Positions 41,761 through 50,218 are shown, numbered from the stretch's first letter. The stretch is DNA of 64,000 bases from Streptomyces olivaceus (GCF_000721235.1 NZ_JOFH01000031.1:1-64000), one strand, 5' to 3'. Program-made: numbers and translations. The notes: a model not told the origin generated them from the sequence alone.

Positions 41761-42632
41761 TAGGAGAGTGTCATGTCCGTGGTGATGGTTTCCCAGAGGG
41801 CGTCGAACCACTTCTGTGATTCCTCCACGAACACGGCGTCCCGGTCGCCCTCGCGCTTCAGGAACGAGAACAGCAGCGACTGGGAGCCGAGGGCGTCGAA
41901 CATCTCCAGTGTGCGGCTCTCGTACTCCTCCTCGCGGCGGGTCAGCAGGTAGTAGCCGAGCAGGGCCTCCTCGCCGTTGAGCAGGTAGAGCTTGGTCGGC
42001 GGGGTGAACGGCAGGGCGCGGAAGGCGATGCGCACGTCGATGCGGTGGGTGGAGCGCACGGCGTGCAGGTTGTGCTGGAGGACCCGTGCCTGGGCGTTGC
42101 GCATCTCCAGCCAGCGCTGGTGGACCGGGTCGTCCTCCTCGTCCTCGACCAGGACGGGGAAGGCCAGGTCGATGTCGCGCGAGGGCATCAGGACGCGGAA
42201 CTCGATGGCCTCCGGGCGGATGCGGCCCTCGTGGATCAGGCGGAGCGGCTCGCTGAGGGCCAGCATCAGCGTCTCGGAGGTGTGGCAGACGACGTCGACC
42301 CGCACGCGCGGTGCCGCGAACGCCGCCGCGAGGCGCGGCCCGAGCGAGACCATCGTCGGCTGCGGCTCGGCGCGCGGTGCGGCGGGCTCGGCGATGCGGG
42401 GCGGGCTGCCCTTGCTGACGTTGGTGAGCAGGCCGTCCTCCTGCAGCGCGCGCAGGGCCTGGCGTACGGTGCCGCGCTCGACGCCGAACTCCTCGGCCAG
42501 CTCCGCCTGCGTGGGCAGCCGGTCGCCCGCCTTGAGGTCGCCCCCGCGGATCCTCTCCCGCAGGACGTCGGCGATCTCCTGGGACGAGAGCCTTCTGCTG
42601 CCGTTCACGGACACGTTCTCCTGGGGGGTCAC
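41760..42632 (-). CDS. devA: GntR-family developmental regulator DevA
   Basis: A 290-residue GntR-type regulator. The winged helix (residues 15-75) shows SSQEIADVLRERIRGGDLKA and TQAELAEEFGVERGTVRQAL. The rest is a large sensing domain unlike the usual FadR or HutC types, shared with devE. S. coelicolor devA mutants fail in aerial hyphae formation. I take the GTG at 42632; TTG 42638 and GTG 42608 (better Shine-Dalgarno) are alternatives, but the N-terminus VVTPQENVSVNG matches devE's VVEPEHAPLNG. Divergent from a membrane microprotein gene; see the operator entry. Confidence 0.85.
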   Translation of the reverse strand: MTPQENVSVNGSRRLSSQEIADVLRERIRGGDLKAGDRLPTQAELAEEFGVERGTVRQALRALQEDGLLTNVSKGSPPRIAEPAAPRAEPQPTMVSLGPRLAAAFAAPRVRVDVVCHTSETLMLALSEPLRLIHEGRIRPEAIEFRVLMPSRDIDLAFPVLVEDEEDDPVHQRWLEMRNAQARVLQHNLHAVRSTHRIDVRIAFRALPFTPPTKLYLLNGEEALLGYYLLTRREEEYESRTLEMFDALGSQSLLFSFLKREGDRDAVFVEESQKWFDALWETITTDMTLS

Positions 42633-42654
42633 GACCAAACGCTACAACTTCGAC

Positions 42655-42693
42655 CTACCTATAGGGAGTTGTTTGAAACTTGTTTATAGGTAG
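42655..42693. promoter_or_regulatory. Inverted repeat in the devA upstream region
   Basis: CTACCTATA (42655-42663) and TATAGGTAG (42685-42693) are perfect 9-bp reverse complements 21 bases apart, with the palindrome GTTTGAAAC between them. It lies 23-61 bases before the devA start and is a candidate DevA or co-regulator site. Confidence 0.6.
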
Positions 42694-42719
42694 CAGCCAA
42701 GTGGGGACAACATAGAGGG

Positions 42720-42734
42720 AGTTGGTTGCCAACT
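42720..42734. promoter_or_regulatory. AGTTGG-CCAACT palindrome ahead of microprotein 1
   Basis: AGTTGG (42720-42725), 3 bases, CCAACT (42729-42734), preceded by CCAAGTGG at 42697-42704. The same pair of words, with the same order, precedes the second microprotein at 44009-44025. Shared operator or promoter element, 45 bases before the ATG. Confidence 0.6.
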
Positions 42735-43921
42735 TAGCCCGGTTGGCGGAAGTTCACCTTCCCGAAGGGAGGAAGACCATGCCCGTCCTCGCCCTGGTCT
42801 CCGCGGTCTTCGTCATCGCCTTCGAGCAGCTCGTCCAGTGGAGGTACGGCCCCACCGGCATCGTCGGCCTGCTCCTGCTCACCATCGGCATCAAGGCGAA
42901 GAGCCCCTCCGTCAGCTCCGCCGGCGCGGTCCTGCTGGCCCTCCTGGTCGTGGGTCCCGCCGGGTGACCCGAGGGACCCGAGGGACCCGGCCCCGGGGGA
43001 CGGCCGGGCGCCGAGGACCAGCCCGGAGCTGATCGTCCCCCACAGCGCCTCGAACCACAGCCGGGACTGCTGCACGAACACGCCGTCGCGCGGCCCGCCC
43101 CCGCGTTCGAAGGCGAACAGCGTCGACCGGATGCCCTCCGCGTCGTACGTCTCCAGCCGCTCGCGGCCCACCTCCTGCTCGCGCCGGGCGAGGGTGTAGT
43201 AGGCGAAAAGGGCCTCCGAGTCGTTGAGCAGGTAGAGCTTCACCGGCGGGGTGAACGGCAGGGCGCGGAAGGAGACGCGCACGTCGATGCCGTGGGTGGC
43301 GCGCAGGCCCAGCAGGCTGTGCCGCAGCACCCGCGCCTGGGCGTCGCGCATCGCCAGCCACCCCTCGTGCACCGGGTCGCCGGTCGCGCCGGCGCCGGCC
43401 ACCGCCACCGGGAAGGCGAGGTCGATGTCCCGGCTCGGCAGCAGCACGCGGACGTCGATCTTGGCCGGTTTCAGCCGCCCCGCGTGGATCTGGCCCAGCG
43501 GCTCGCCGAGGGCGAGGGTGAGGGAGACGGCGGTCAGGCACAGCGCGTCGATCTCGACGTGCGGGGCGGCGAAGGCCCTCGTCACCCGGGACGCGAGGGC
43601 GACCGTGGTGGGCAGCGGACGCGTCAGCGGAGCGGCCCGGGTTCCGTACGGGTCGGGCGCTACGGTCGCGGGGCTCCCTCTGGACACGTTGGTGAGCAGA
43701 CGTTCCGACTGCAGGATGCGCAGCGCCTGCCGGACCGTCCCGCGCTCCACGCCGAACTCCTCGGCCAACCTGGCCTGCGTGGGCATGCGCCGACCCGGCT
43801 GCAACCGGCCGGACCTGATCCGGGCGCGCAGCTCGTCGGCCACCTCGCGGGGGCTCTTCTGTGGCGGCTGCGGTCTCTTCCGCCCGTTCCGCCCGTTGAG
43901 GGGGGCGTGTTCCGGCTCCAC
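42734..43921 (-). CDS. devE: GntR-family regulator DevE-like, with read-through C-terminus
   Basis: A DevA paralogue: winged helix SPREVADELRARIRSGRLQP and TQARLAEEFGVERGTVRQAL, then the same sensing domain. The DevA-like part ends near 43010 (EALWGTISSGLVL, where DevA has WETITTDMTLS and stop). Here the frame stays open for about 95 more codons (Gly-, Asp- and Gln-rich), running antisense across the whole microprotein gene 42779-42967 to the stop at 42734. Start GTG 43921 matches devA; an ATG at 43948 is possible. The name rests on similarity and gene order with S. coelicolor devA/devE. Confidence 0.7.
   Translation of the reverse strand: MEPEHAPLNGRNGRKRPQPPQKSPREVADELRARIRSGRLQPGRRMPTQARLAEEFGVERGTVRQALRILQSERLLTNVSRGSPATVAPDPYGTRAAPLTRPLPTTVALASRVTRAFAAPHVEIDALCLTAVSLTLALGEPLGQIHAGRLKPAKIDVRVLLPSRDIDLAFPVAVAGAGATGDPVHEGWLAMRDAQARVLRHSLLGLRATHGIDVRVSFRALPFTPPVKLYLLNDSEALFAYYTLARREQEVGRERLETYDAEGIRSTLFAFERGGGPRDGVFVQQSRLWFEALWGTISSGLVLGARPSPGAGSLGSLGSPGGTHDQEGQQDRAGGADGGALRLDADGEQEQADDAGGAVPPLDELLEGDDEDRGDQGEDGHGLPPFGKVNFRQPG
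42779..42967 (+). CDS. Membrane microprotein beside devA (62 aa)
   Basis: A 62-residue protein with two hydrophobic helices (VLALVSAVFVIAFEQLVQW and IVGLLLLTIGIKAK, then SAGAVLLALLVVG). The conserved motif is FEQLVQWRYGP between them. The ATG at 42779 has GGGAGGAAGACC before it. Its close paralogue is at 44082-44267, each divergent from a GntR regulator. Function unknown; it may be a membrane effector of the dev regulators. Confidence 0.75.
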   Translation: MPVLALVSAVFVIAFEQLVQWRYGPTGIVGLLLLTIGIKAKSPSVSSAGAVLLALLVVGPAG

Positions 43922-44008
43922 GACCAGAACACTACAACTTCTCGCCATCTTTGGGCAGTTCGCGAGAAGGTGGTTATGAGTCGCTTCCAAGTGGAGATAA
44001 GTACAGAG

Positions 44009-44025
44009 AAGTTGGCAGCCAACTT
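44009..44025. promoter_or_regulatory. AAGTTGG-CCAACTT palindrome ahead of microprotein 2
   Basis: AAGTTGG (44009-44015), CAG, CCAACTT (44019-44025): perfect 7-bp arms, preceded by CCAAGTGG at 43987-43994, as at the first microprotein. It lies in the divergent region with devE, 57 bases before the microprotein ATG. Confidence 0.65.
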
Positions 44026-44081
44026 GAGCAACGTGGTCAGACCTTCCGAGGGTTGGCCACCACGGTGAACAGGGGGACACC

Positions 44082-44267
44082 ATGCCGCTCATCGCCATCC
44101 TCGTCGCCGCTCTGGCCATCGGGTTCGAGCAGCTCGTGCAGTGGAAGTACGGGCCGATGGGCATCATCGCGTTCGTCGCGCTGTCCATCGGCGTCAAGGC
44201 GAAGAACACCATGATCGGCGGTGTGGGCGCGGTGATCCTCGTGATGCTGCTCGCCCAGTCCGGCTGA
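44082..44267 (+). CDS. Membrane microprotein beside devE (61 aa)
   Basis: A 61-residue paralogue of the protein at 42779: LIAILVAALAIGFEQLVQWK, then YGPMGIIAFVALSIGVKAKN and GGVGAVILVMLLAQSG. The two share FEQLVQW[RK]YGP and IG[IV]KAK. Two or three membrane helices predicted. The start is supported by AACAGGGGGAC upstream. The gene is followed by a repeat-rich gap. Confidence 0.75.
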   Translation: MPLIAILVAALAIGFEQLVQWKYGPMGIIAFVALSIGVKAKNTMIGGVGAVILVMLLAQSG

Positions 44268-44645
44268 CCGGCACACTGTCGTCCGGGCCCCGTTCCGGAG
44301 GGGAGCCTGGAGCCCGGACCGACAGTCGCACCACGCACAACCGGTAAGCACAACCAGTACGCACAACCGGTAGGGACAACACCGGTAGGTACAACCACTA
44401 GGCACCACAACCACAACCACAACCACAACCGAAGAGCACCACGCAGTACGCGCTACGGATGCGCACACGGATACCGGCGACCGCCACCGGCAGAAGGGAG
44501 CCGTCTCGGAGGAACACCGCTCAGGACAGGTCCGGGCATCGGAACCGCCCGGACGTACGCAGCAGGGCGTCGACCACACGGGCGGCGCCCGCTCGTTCGT
44601 CCCGGACCCGGCCCGGCTCCGTGAGAAGACTCAGCGTGAGAAGAC
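44268..44645. other. Gap with tandem repeats, no gene
   Basis: About 380 bases between the second microprotein and the asparaginase-like gene (transcribed toward it). It holds the 13-bp and CCACAA repeats described separately; otherwise nothing recognised. Confidence 0.4.
44335..44428. repeat. 13-bp tandem repeats and CCACAA array
   Basis: Units of the form GCACAACCGGTAN start at 44335, 44348, 44361, 44374 (15 bp) and 44389. They are followed by four CCACAA hexamers (44405-44428). The core CAACCGGTA differs by one or two bases between units. Not palindromic overall. Confidence 0.75.
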
Positions 44646-45704
44646 TCAGAAGGCCGCCCTGATCTCCCCCACCTCACGGCCGCCGCCGTGCAGCGGGGCC
44701 CGGCCGATGCGCTCGACGACCGGGCCCTCGATCCCCAGCAGTGTCAGGGCGCGGGCCAGCACCGGACCCAGCGCCCGGGTCGCGCCGTCCTCGATCTTGA
44801 AGGCGAGGGCGCGGCCGTCCGGCAGGGCCACCGCCTGGACGGCCTCCGCACCCATCTTGGAGAGCGTGCCGGGCACCTCTCGCATCAGCCAGGTGTCGGC
44901 CCGGCGGCTGCCCGCGACGTACTCGGGGTGGGCGCGCATCGCGTCGGCGACCCGGCGCTCCGCCGAACCCGGCTCGGCGCCGACGAAGGAGCGGAAGGCG
45001 CGGGCCAGCCCGACCAGGCTGACCGCCATCAGCGGCGCCCCGCACCCGTCCGTGCCGACCGCGGCGACCGGCTCGCCCGCCGCGTCCTCCACAACCCTGT
45101 GGATGGTCCGCTGGAGCGGATGGTCGGGATCGAGGTACGTCTCCAGGGGCCAGCCCCTCCGCGCGCAGACGGCGAGCATCGCGGTGTGCTTGCCGGAGCA
45201 GTTCATGGTGACCCGGTCGGGCGCCGCACCGGAGGCCAGGTACGTCTCCCGCTCCTCGGGGTCCAGCGGCAGGTCGGGCGGGCACTGCAGGAGCGCGGGG
45301 TCCAAGCCGTACTCGTCGAGCATCGTGCGGACCAGGTCGCGGTGAAACGGTTCTCCTGAGTGGCTGGCGGCCGCCAGCGCAAGCCTCTCGCCCGTGAGGT
45401 CGAGCCCGGCCCGCAGCACGCCCGCCGCCTGCATCGGCTTGTTGGAGGAGCGCGGGAAGACCGGCGCCGTCACCTCGCCCAGCGCCAGCTCCACGGCCCC
45501 GTCGGCGCCCAGGACGACCAGGCTGCCCCGGTGCCGCCCCTCGACGAAGCCGGACCGGACGACCTTGGCGAGGACGGGCGGCACGACGGGCGAGAGGGCG
45601 GACGTGGGCGCGGACAGCTCGTCCCCCGGCGACTGCGGAGGCCGTTGCGACAGCTGGGACCGCTGCGACGGCTGAGGCGACTGGGGCTGCTGGGGCTCGG
45701 GCAT
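44646..45704 (-). CDS. Asparaginase-II-like protein
   Basis: A 352-residue protein of the L-asparaginase II family (Rhizobium AnsA type). Residues 1-35 are Pro/Gln/Ser-rich. The conserved blocks include [71 protein letters not shown] and [16 protein letters not shown], with the Thr/Ser and Lys of the family in the SGKH and S-N-K-P motifs. The family hydrolyses asparagine to aspartate in rhizobia; activity in streptomycetes is unproven. ATG at 45704 after GGAAGG. Confidence 0.85.
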   Translation of the reverse strand: MPEPQQPQSPQPSQRSQLSQRPPQSPGDELSAPTSALSPVVPPVLAKVVRSGFVEGRHRGSLVVLGADGAVELALGEVTAPVFPRSSNKPMQAAGVLRAGLDLTGERLALAAASHSGEPFHRDLVRTMLDEYGLDPALLQCPPDLPLDPEERETYLASGAAPDRVTMNCSGKHTAMLAVCARRGWPLETYLDPDHPLQRTIHRVVEDAAGEPVAAVGTDGCGAPLMAVSLVGLARAFRSFVGAEPGSAERRVADAMRAHPEYVAGSRRADTWLMREVPGTLSKMGAEAVQAVALPDGRALAFKIEDGATRALGPVLARALTLLGIEGPVVERIGRAPLHGGGREVGEIRAAF

Positions 45705-45792
45705 CGGCGGTGGCCTTCCGGACGGAGACGACCCGCCCGGCGACGGTCCGGGATCACCGGACCCGGGGCGGCGCGGAAGACCGCCCCTCGTG

Positions 45793-46413
45793 TCACACCA
45801 GCAGGTCGTCGACTTGTGCTTCCCCTTCACGGTACCGGCGGGCGATCTCGGCGCTGCAGTCGTCGGCGGTGCGCTGCAACCGCTGCCGCCGCCGGGAGAC
45901 CTGCTGCTCGTACCGCACGAGGCGGCCCATCCCGGTGGTCAGCTCGCCGTCGGTGCGGGCCGTCAGGTCGGACAGCTCCACCTCGCCGAGCATCTCGGCG
46001 GCCAGCCGCCGGCATTCCTCGGTGCGCGGCGTGCCCAGCGTCACGTGGCGGGCGGAGGAACGCTGCCGGGCCGGCGCGTCGGCGAGGATCTCGGACAGCC
46101 GCTCGACCACCGAGCCGGTCGCCGCCGTGGTCACCACGGTCGCGGGCCCGCGCCGCGCCAGCTCCGCGCGCAGGATGTCGATACGGCCCTGCAGCAGCCG
46201 CCGTACGTAGCTGAGGTCGGCCTCCTCGCGCTGGGCGTCCCGGCGCAGGGCGCGCAGCTCCGGCAGGCTCTGGGCGCCCAGGTCGGGCGCCGCCGGATCC
46301 GCGGGCGGCTCCGGGCTGTCCGTACGCTGCACGGGTGGCCTCACCGCCTCCAGACCGCCCGGCCCTGTCCATGCGACAGTGCCCAGCGACTGCCCCGTAC
46401 TCGGTGTGCTCAT
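45793..46413 (-). CDS. rsiG: Anti-sigma factor RsiG (c-di-GMP-gated WhiG inhibitor)
   Basis: A 206-residue protein with two copies of the c-di-GMP motif E-x3-S-x2-R-x3-Q-x3-D. The first is E64-S68-R71-Q75-D79 and the second E169-S173-R176-Q180-D184, each in a predicted antiparallel helix. In Streptomyces, RsiG with bound c-di-GMP holds sigma WhiG and so blocks late sporulation genes. The middle part is a loop-rich region. The position among devA/devE genes fits the S. coelicolor map as I recall it. ATG at 46413. Confidence 0.9.
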   Translation of the reverse strand: MSTPSTGQSLGTVAWTGPGGLEAVRPPVQRTDSPEPPADPAAPDLGAQSLPELRALRRDAQREEADLSYVRRLLQGRIDILRAELARRGPATVVTTAATGSVVERLSEILADAPARQRSSARHVTLGTPRTEECRRLAAEMLGEVELSDLTARTDGELTTGMGRLVRYEQQVSRRRQRLQRTADDCSAEIARRYREGEAQVDDLLV

Positions 46414-46606
46414 CTCTGCCCCTACCGTCCCCTCGCCCGGTCCTGGGGAGCATCGTGCCACCCCGGCCGGGCGCTATGTGACCGAGTGCCCGTGATCAGC
46501 CCCAGATGGGGGGTTGGGGCGAAAAAAGAAGCCCCGTACGGGCCCCTGCCGACCCGGCACCCGGCCCCCGTACGGGCACCCCGGGGGCGCACGGCATCAT
46601 GGCGGG

Positions 46607-47032
46607 ATGCGTGCGGTGGTGCAGAGAGTGGACGGCGCGAGCGTCGTCGTGGACGGCGAGACCGTGGGGGCGATCGACGGCGAGGGACTGTGCGTCCTGG
46701 TCGGGGTCACCCACGAGGACACCAGGGAGAAGGCGGCGCAGCTGGCCCGCAAGCTGTGGTCGGTGCGGATCCTGCACGACGAGAAGTCGTGCAGCGACCT
46801 CGGCGCCCCGCTGCTGGTGATCAGCCAGTTCACCCTGTACGGCGACGCCCGCAAGGGCCGCCGCCCCACCTGGAACGCGGCGGCGCCGGGCGACGTCGCC
46901 GAACCGCTGGTCGACGAGGTGGTCGCGCAGCTGCGCGCGCTGGGCGCGACCGTGGCGACGGGCCGCTTCGGCGCGCAGATGCGGGTGTCCCTGACGAACG
47001 ACGGCCCGTTCACGGTCCTCGTGGAGGTCTGA
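46607..47032 (+). CDS. dtd: D-aminoacyl-tRNA deacylase
   Basis: A 141-residue chirality-proofreading enzyme that removes D-amino acids (and Gly mischarged on tRNA-Ala) from tRNA in the cytosol. It starts [18 protein letters not shown] and contains the active-site [15 protein letters not shown] (S-Q-x-T-L-Y) and the Gly-cis-Pro-bearing [11 protein letters not shown] close to the C-terminus. Length is standard. Housekeeping gene, divergent from rsiG with a 193-bp gap that contains a short CCCCGTACGGG-type self-complementary stretch. Confidence 0.93.
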   Translation: MRAVVQRVDGASVVVDGETVGAIDGEGLCVLVGVTHEDTREKAAQLARKLWSVRILHDEKSCSDLGAPLLVISQFTLYGDARKGRRPTWNAAAPGDVAEPLVDEVVAQLRALGATVATGRFGAQMRVSLTNDGPFTVLVEV

Positions 47033-47133
47033 GCCTGAGTGGTGACCTCTGCGGTGCGAACGCGGGGTGTCCTCGGTGAAGGGCTCTGAAATCGGCCCGT
47101 CCGGAACCACGCAAGCCGCTGCCGCCGCGGACC

Positions 47134-47535
47134 TCAAGCGGGCAGTTTCGTGTCGATGACGAAGCTGATCTCGATGACCTGGCCCGGCAAGGTCAGTTCG
47201 GTGACGCCCAGGACCGTGCTGGCCGGGCGGTGGTCGCCGAAGTACGCCAGGTTGCCCTCCGCCGTCACCGCGGCGTTCTGCCGCAGGTCCACCACGTACA
47301 AGGTCTGCGAGACGACCTGGTTCCGGGTGGCGCCGTAGTGGTCCAGGACCTTGTCCATGTTGGCGTAGGTCTGCTTGAGCTGGGCGGCGAAGTCGCCCGC
47401 GTGCAGGAACTCGCCTGCCGCATCGAACGAGAGCTGTCCGGAGACGTGGACCAGCTCGCCGGACTTGATCGCCTGTGAGTAGCCGAAGTCGCTCTCGGCC
47501 GGCACGCCGTAGTGGAAGACATCAATGGTGGCCAC
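47134..47535 (-). CDS. RidA-family (YjgF) protein
   Basis: A 133-residue RidA/YjgF/UK114 protein, trimeric enamine/imine deaminases. Features: ESDFGYSQAIKSGELVHVSG, GQLSFDAAGEFLHAGDFAAQ, QTYANMDKVLDHYGAT and the C-terminal PASTVLGVTELTLPGQVIEI. The Arg usually binding the carboxylate in the R-P-A motif is present as HRPASTVLGV. It is divergent from the HxlR regulator next door, so it may be a detoxification partner controlled by it. Confidence 0.85.
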   Translation of the reverse strand: MATIDVFHYGVPAESDFGYSQAIKSGELVHVSGQLSFDAAGEFLHAGDFAAQLKQTYANMDKVLDHYGATRNQVVSQTLYVVDLRQNAAVTAEGNLAYFGDHRPASTVLGVTELTLPGQVIEISFVIDTKLPA

Positions 47536-47636
47536 GGTGCTTGCCCTTCCGTTCCGCTCTCTTGTAGTTACTCGAGAACTATAGGAGAGTGAGGGCTGAC
47601 CTGGAAGAACGCACTTTTCGGTGACTAAGGAACCTG

Positions 47637-48020
47637 ATGGTGACCAAGCAACTGCTCAAGGGCCTGCCCGAGGACGCCGACCTGCGGCGCGCAGACTCCC
47701 TGGCGCGGGAAATCTTCTCGGACGTCGCCAACAAATGGGCCCTCCTGATCATCGAGGCGCTCGGCGAGCGCACCCTGCGCTTCAGCGAGTTGCGAAACGA
47801 GGTCGAAGGCGTCAGCCACAAGATGCTCACCCAGAACCTGCGCATGCTGGAGCGCAACGGCCTGGTCGACCGGAAGGTGTATCCCACCGTGCCGCCGCGG
47901 GTCGAGTACACCCTCACCGAGCCGGGCCGGGCCCTGCGCACCGCGGTCGACGTCATGTGCGGCTGGACCCACCAGCACCTCGGTCACATCGAGAGTGCAC
48001 GCGGCCGTTTCGACGCCTGA
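47637..48020 (+). CDS. HxlR-family transcriptional regulator
   Basis: A 127-residue winged-helix regulator: LAREIFSDVANKWALLIIEA, ERTLRFSELRNEVEGVSHKM, LTQNLRMLERNGLVDRKVY, TVPPRVEYTLTEPGRALR. A short inverted repeat (TAGTT / AACTA with 7 bases between, around 47565-47581) lies in the 101-bp divergent region with the RidA gene. Likely senses an electrophile or redox cue and controls ridA. Confidence 0.85.
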   Translation: MVTKQLLKGLPEDADLRRADSLAREIFSDVANKWALLIIEALGERTLRFSELRNEVEGVSHKMLTQNLRMLERNGLVDRKVYPTVPPRVEYTLTEPGRALRTAVDVMCGWTHQHLGHIESARGRFDA

Positions 48021-48200
48021 CGGGCCGGCAGCGACACGCTCGCGCGTTCACGCGTTCCCCCTGATCGACCTCACGTCGGCGGCCACCAACGTGGCCGCGC
48101 GTCGCCGACGCTGTTCGGTTGGCCGGCGCGAGGCAACGCACCGGGCCGTCCTGACGTTGCTGAACGTCAGACCGATGTCCTCCCTCAAGCTGCTCGGACT

Positions 48201-49166
48201 CTACGGCTCGACGACCGTCTCCTGCGCGGCCGCCGTGTCCTCCGCCATCAGCCGGGCGTCCACCGGCACGTTCCGCTTGACCAGGGCGAGGGCGACCGGC
48301 CCCAGCTCGTGATGGCGTACGGACGTGGTGACGAACCCGATCTTCCGGCCGTCGGGGCCGTCGTCGGCGAGACGGATCTCCGCCCCGTTCGGCGGCAGGT
48401 GGACCTCGCTGCCGTCCAGGTGCAGGAAGACCAGCCGGCGGGGCGGCTTGCCGAGGTTGTGCACCCGGGCGACGGTCTCCTGGCCCCGGTAGCAGCCCTT
48501 CTGGAGGTGCACGGCCGTGCCGATCCAGCCCAGCTCGTGCGGGATGGTCCGGTGATCGGTCTCGAAGCCGAGGCGCGGGCGGTGCTGCTCGACGCGCAGC
48601 GCCTCGTGGGCGAGGAGCCCGGCCGCGGGACCGGCGCCGGCGGCGAACGCCTCCAGCTCCTCCCGCGGCAGGAAGACGTCGCGGCCGTACGGCGTCTCGC
48701 GGACGGCGACGCCCTCGGGTACCCCGGTGATCGACCCGGCGGGCAGGTGCACGACCGCGGTGTCGGCGGTGCGGTCGGCGACCTCGACCCGGTAGAAGAA
48801 CTTCATCGACTCCAGGTAGGCGATCAGCTCCTCCTGGGTGCCGGGCTCGACGTGGGCCCAGACGGTCGTGCCGTCGTCGACGAGGTACAGGGCGTGCTCG
48901 ATGTGGCCGTTCGCCGAGAGGACCAGCGCCTCGGTGGCCTCGCCGGCCGGCAGGTCGCTGACGTGCTGCGTGAGCAGCAGGTGCAGCCAGCTCAGCCGGT
49001 CGTCGCCGGTGACGGCGACGACGCCGCGGTGCGAGAGGTCGACGAAGCCGGTGCCGTCGGCGAGGGCACGCTGCTCGCGGAACAGGTCGCCGTAGTGGGC
49101 GGCGACGCCTTCGTCCACGCCCTCGGCGGGAACGGCGCCGGGCAGGGACAGCAGGGGGCTCTTCAT
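48201..49166 (-). CDS. ygfZ: Folate-binding protein YgfZ (Fe-S cluster assembly)
   Basis: A 321-residue tetrahydrofolate-binding protein of the GcvT fold. The signature KGCYRGQE is present (LQKGCYRGQETVARVHNLGK). The N-terminal part reads ADGTGFVDLSHRGVVAVTGD, and RLSWLHLLLTQHVS follows. YgfZ/IBA57 proteins help mature certain Fe-S enzymes. The 180-bp gap to the HxlR gene contains no gene. Confidence 0.9.
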   Translation of the reverse strand: MKSPLLSLPGAVPAEGVDEGVAAHYGDLFREQRALADGTGFVDLSHRGVVAVTGDDRLSWLHLLLTQHVSDLPAGEATEALVLSANGHIEHALYLVDDGTTVWAHVEPGTQEELIAYLESMKFFYRVEVADRTADTAVVHLPAGSITGVPEGVAVRETPYGRDVFLPREELEAFAAGAGPAAGLLAHEALRVEQHRPRLGFETDHRTIPHELGWIGTAVHLQKGCYRGQETVARVHNLGKPPRRLVFLHLDGSEVHLPPNGAEIRLADDGPDGRKIGFVTTSVRHHELGPVALALVKRNVPVDARLMAEDTAAAQETVVEP

Positions 49167-49176
49167 GTGCCCCAGC

Positions 49177-49626
49177 CTACGACTCGGTCGTTGAACCGGT
49201 GGCCGCGCTCTTCGGGGAACAGTCCGCGCACCGGCCGAAGATCGCGAAGTGCTTCATGTCGGTGTCGAAGCCGAACTGCTCGCGCAGCTTGGCGGTGAAG
49301 TCGGCGGCCACCGACAGATCGGCCTCGATGACGTTGGTGCAGTCCCGGCAGACCAGGTGGATGTGGTGGTGCCGGTCGGCCAGGTGGTAGGTCGGCGCCC
49401 CGTGCCCGAGGTGGGCGTGGCTGACCAGCCCCAGCTCCTCCAGCAGCTCCAGCGTGCGGTACACGGTGGAGATGTTGATCCCCGACGCGGTCTTGCGCAC
49501 CTGGCAGAGGATGTCGTCGGGGGTCGCGTGCTCCAGGGTGTCCACGGCTTCGAGCACCAGCTGCCGCTGCGGGGTCAGCCGGTAGCCGCGCTGCCTGAGG
49601 TCACTCTTCCAGTCGGTGCTCACCAC
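49177..49626 (-). CDS. nur: Nickel-responsive Fur-family regulator Nur
   Basis: A 149-residue Fur-type metalloregulator. The winged helix includes LTPQRQLVLEAVDTLEHATP and INISTVYRTLELLEELGLVS. The metal motif is HHHIHLVCRDC, with a second cluster GRCADCS near the C-terminus. Nur of S. coelicolor uses nickel to repress Ni transport and the Fe-superoxide dismutase gene. I call it nur rather than fur or zur because of the sequence and the position beside ygfZ and the nitrobindin-like gene. GTG start. Confidence 0.85.
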   Translation of the reverse strand: MVSTDWKSDLRQRGYRLTPQRQLVLEAVDTLEHATPDDILCQVRKTASGINISTVYRTLELLEELGLVSHAHLGHGAPTYHLADRHHHIHLVCRDCTNVIEADLSVAADFTAKLREQFGFDTDMKHFAIFGRCADCSPKSAATGSTTES

Positions 49627-49642
49627 ACCTCAGAGTCTAGGG

Positions 49643-50218
49643 CTACTTGAAGAAAGCGATCCCGTCGTCCGGCATGTCGTCCGGGAGGGCCTTGGCCCAG
49701 CGCTCGACGTCCTCCGGGGAGACGACCTTCTTCAGGTGCGCCGACATGTACGGGCGCAGCTCGACCTCGGGGGTCTGCTTCTCGCCGACCCACATCAGGT
49801 CGCTCTTCACGTACCCGTACAGCCGCTTGCCGCCGGTGTAGGGCTGGGAGGCCGCCGTGCGGGCCACCGCGTCCGTCGCCAGGTCGATCTGCGGCTTCTG
49901 GTCGGCCAGCTCGCCGTACCAGACCTCGACGACACCGTCGTCCCGCACCATCGTGACCTCGACCTTGCGGTTCGGGTCGATGCGCCAGTAGCCGTGCTCG
50001 GACTCCAGCGGGCGGACCTTGTTGCCCTCTTCGTCCAGCACCCAGGTGTGGGACTGGTACTCCAGGAAGTCCCGGCCGTCGTGGGTGAAGGACACCTCCT
50101 GGCCGAAGTTGCACTTCTCCGCGCCGGGGAAGTCGTGCACGCCCGCGCCGGCCCAGTCACCCAGCAGGAAGACGAGGGGGACGAGGTCCTTGTGCAGGTC
50201 GGACGGGATCTCGATCAT
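49643..50218 (-). CDS. Nitrobindin-like (FABP-fold) heme protein
   Basis: A 191-residue beta-barrel protein. The diagnostic G-x-W-x-G-x-G appears as FLLGDWAGAGVHDFPG at the N-terminus, followed by FGQEVSFTHDGRDFLEYQSH. The heme-ligand His is expected in the C-terminal third, as in YMSAHLKKV. Nitrobindins bind ferric heme and react with nitric oxide or peroxynitrite. It lies 16 bases upstream of nur on the same strand. Confidence 0.85.
   Translation of the reverse strand: MIEIPSDLHKDLVPLVFLLGDWAGAGVHDFPGAEKCNFGQEVSFTHDGRDFLEYQSHTWVLDEEGNKVRPLESEHGYWRIDPNRKVEVTMVRDDGVVEVWYGELADQKPQIDLATDAVARTAASQPYTGGKRLYGYVKSDLMWVGEKQTPEVELRPYMSAHLKKVVSPEDVERWAKALPDDMPDDGIAFFK

Noticed and set aside
46515..46590. 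GCCCCGTACGGG-rich stretch as a bidirectional terminator
   Set aside because: It lies between divergent gene starts (rsiG and dtd), where a terminator is not expected, and the arms are only short self-palindromes.
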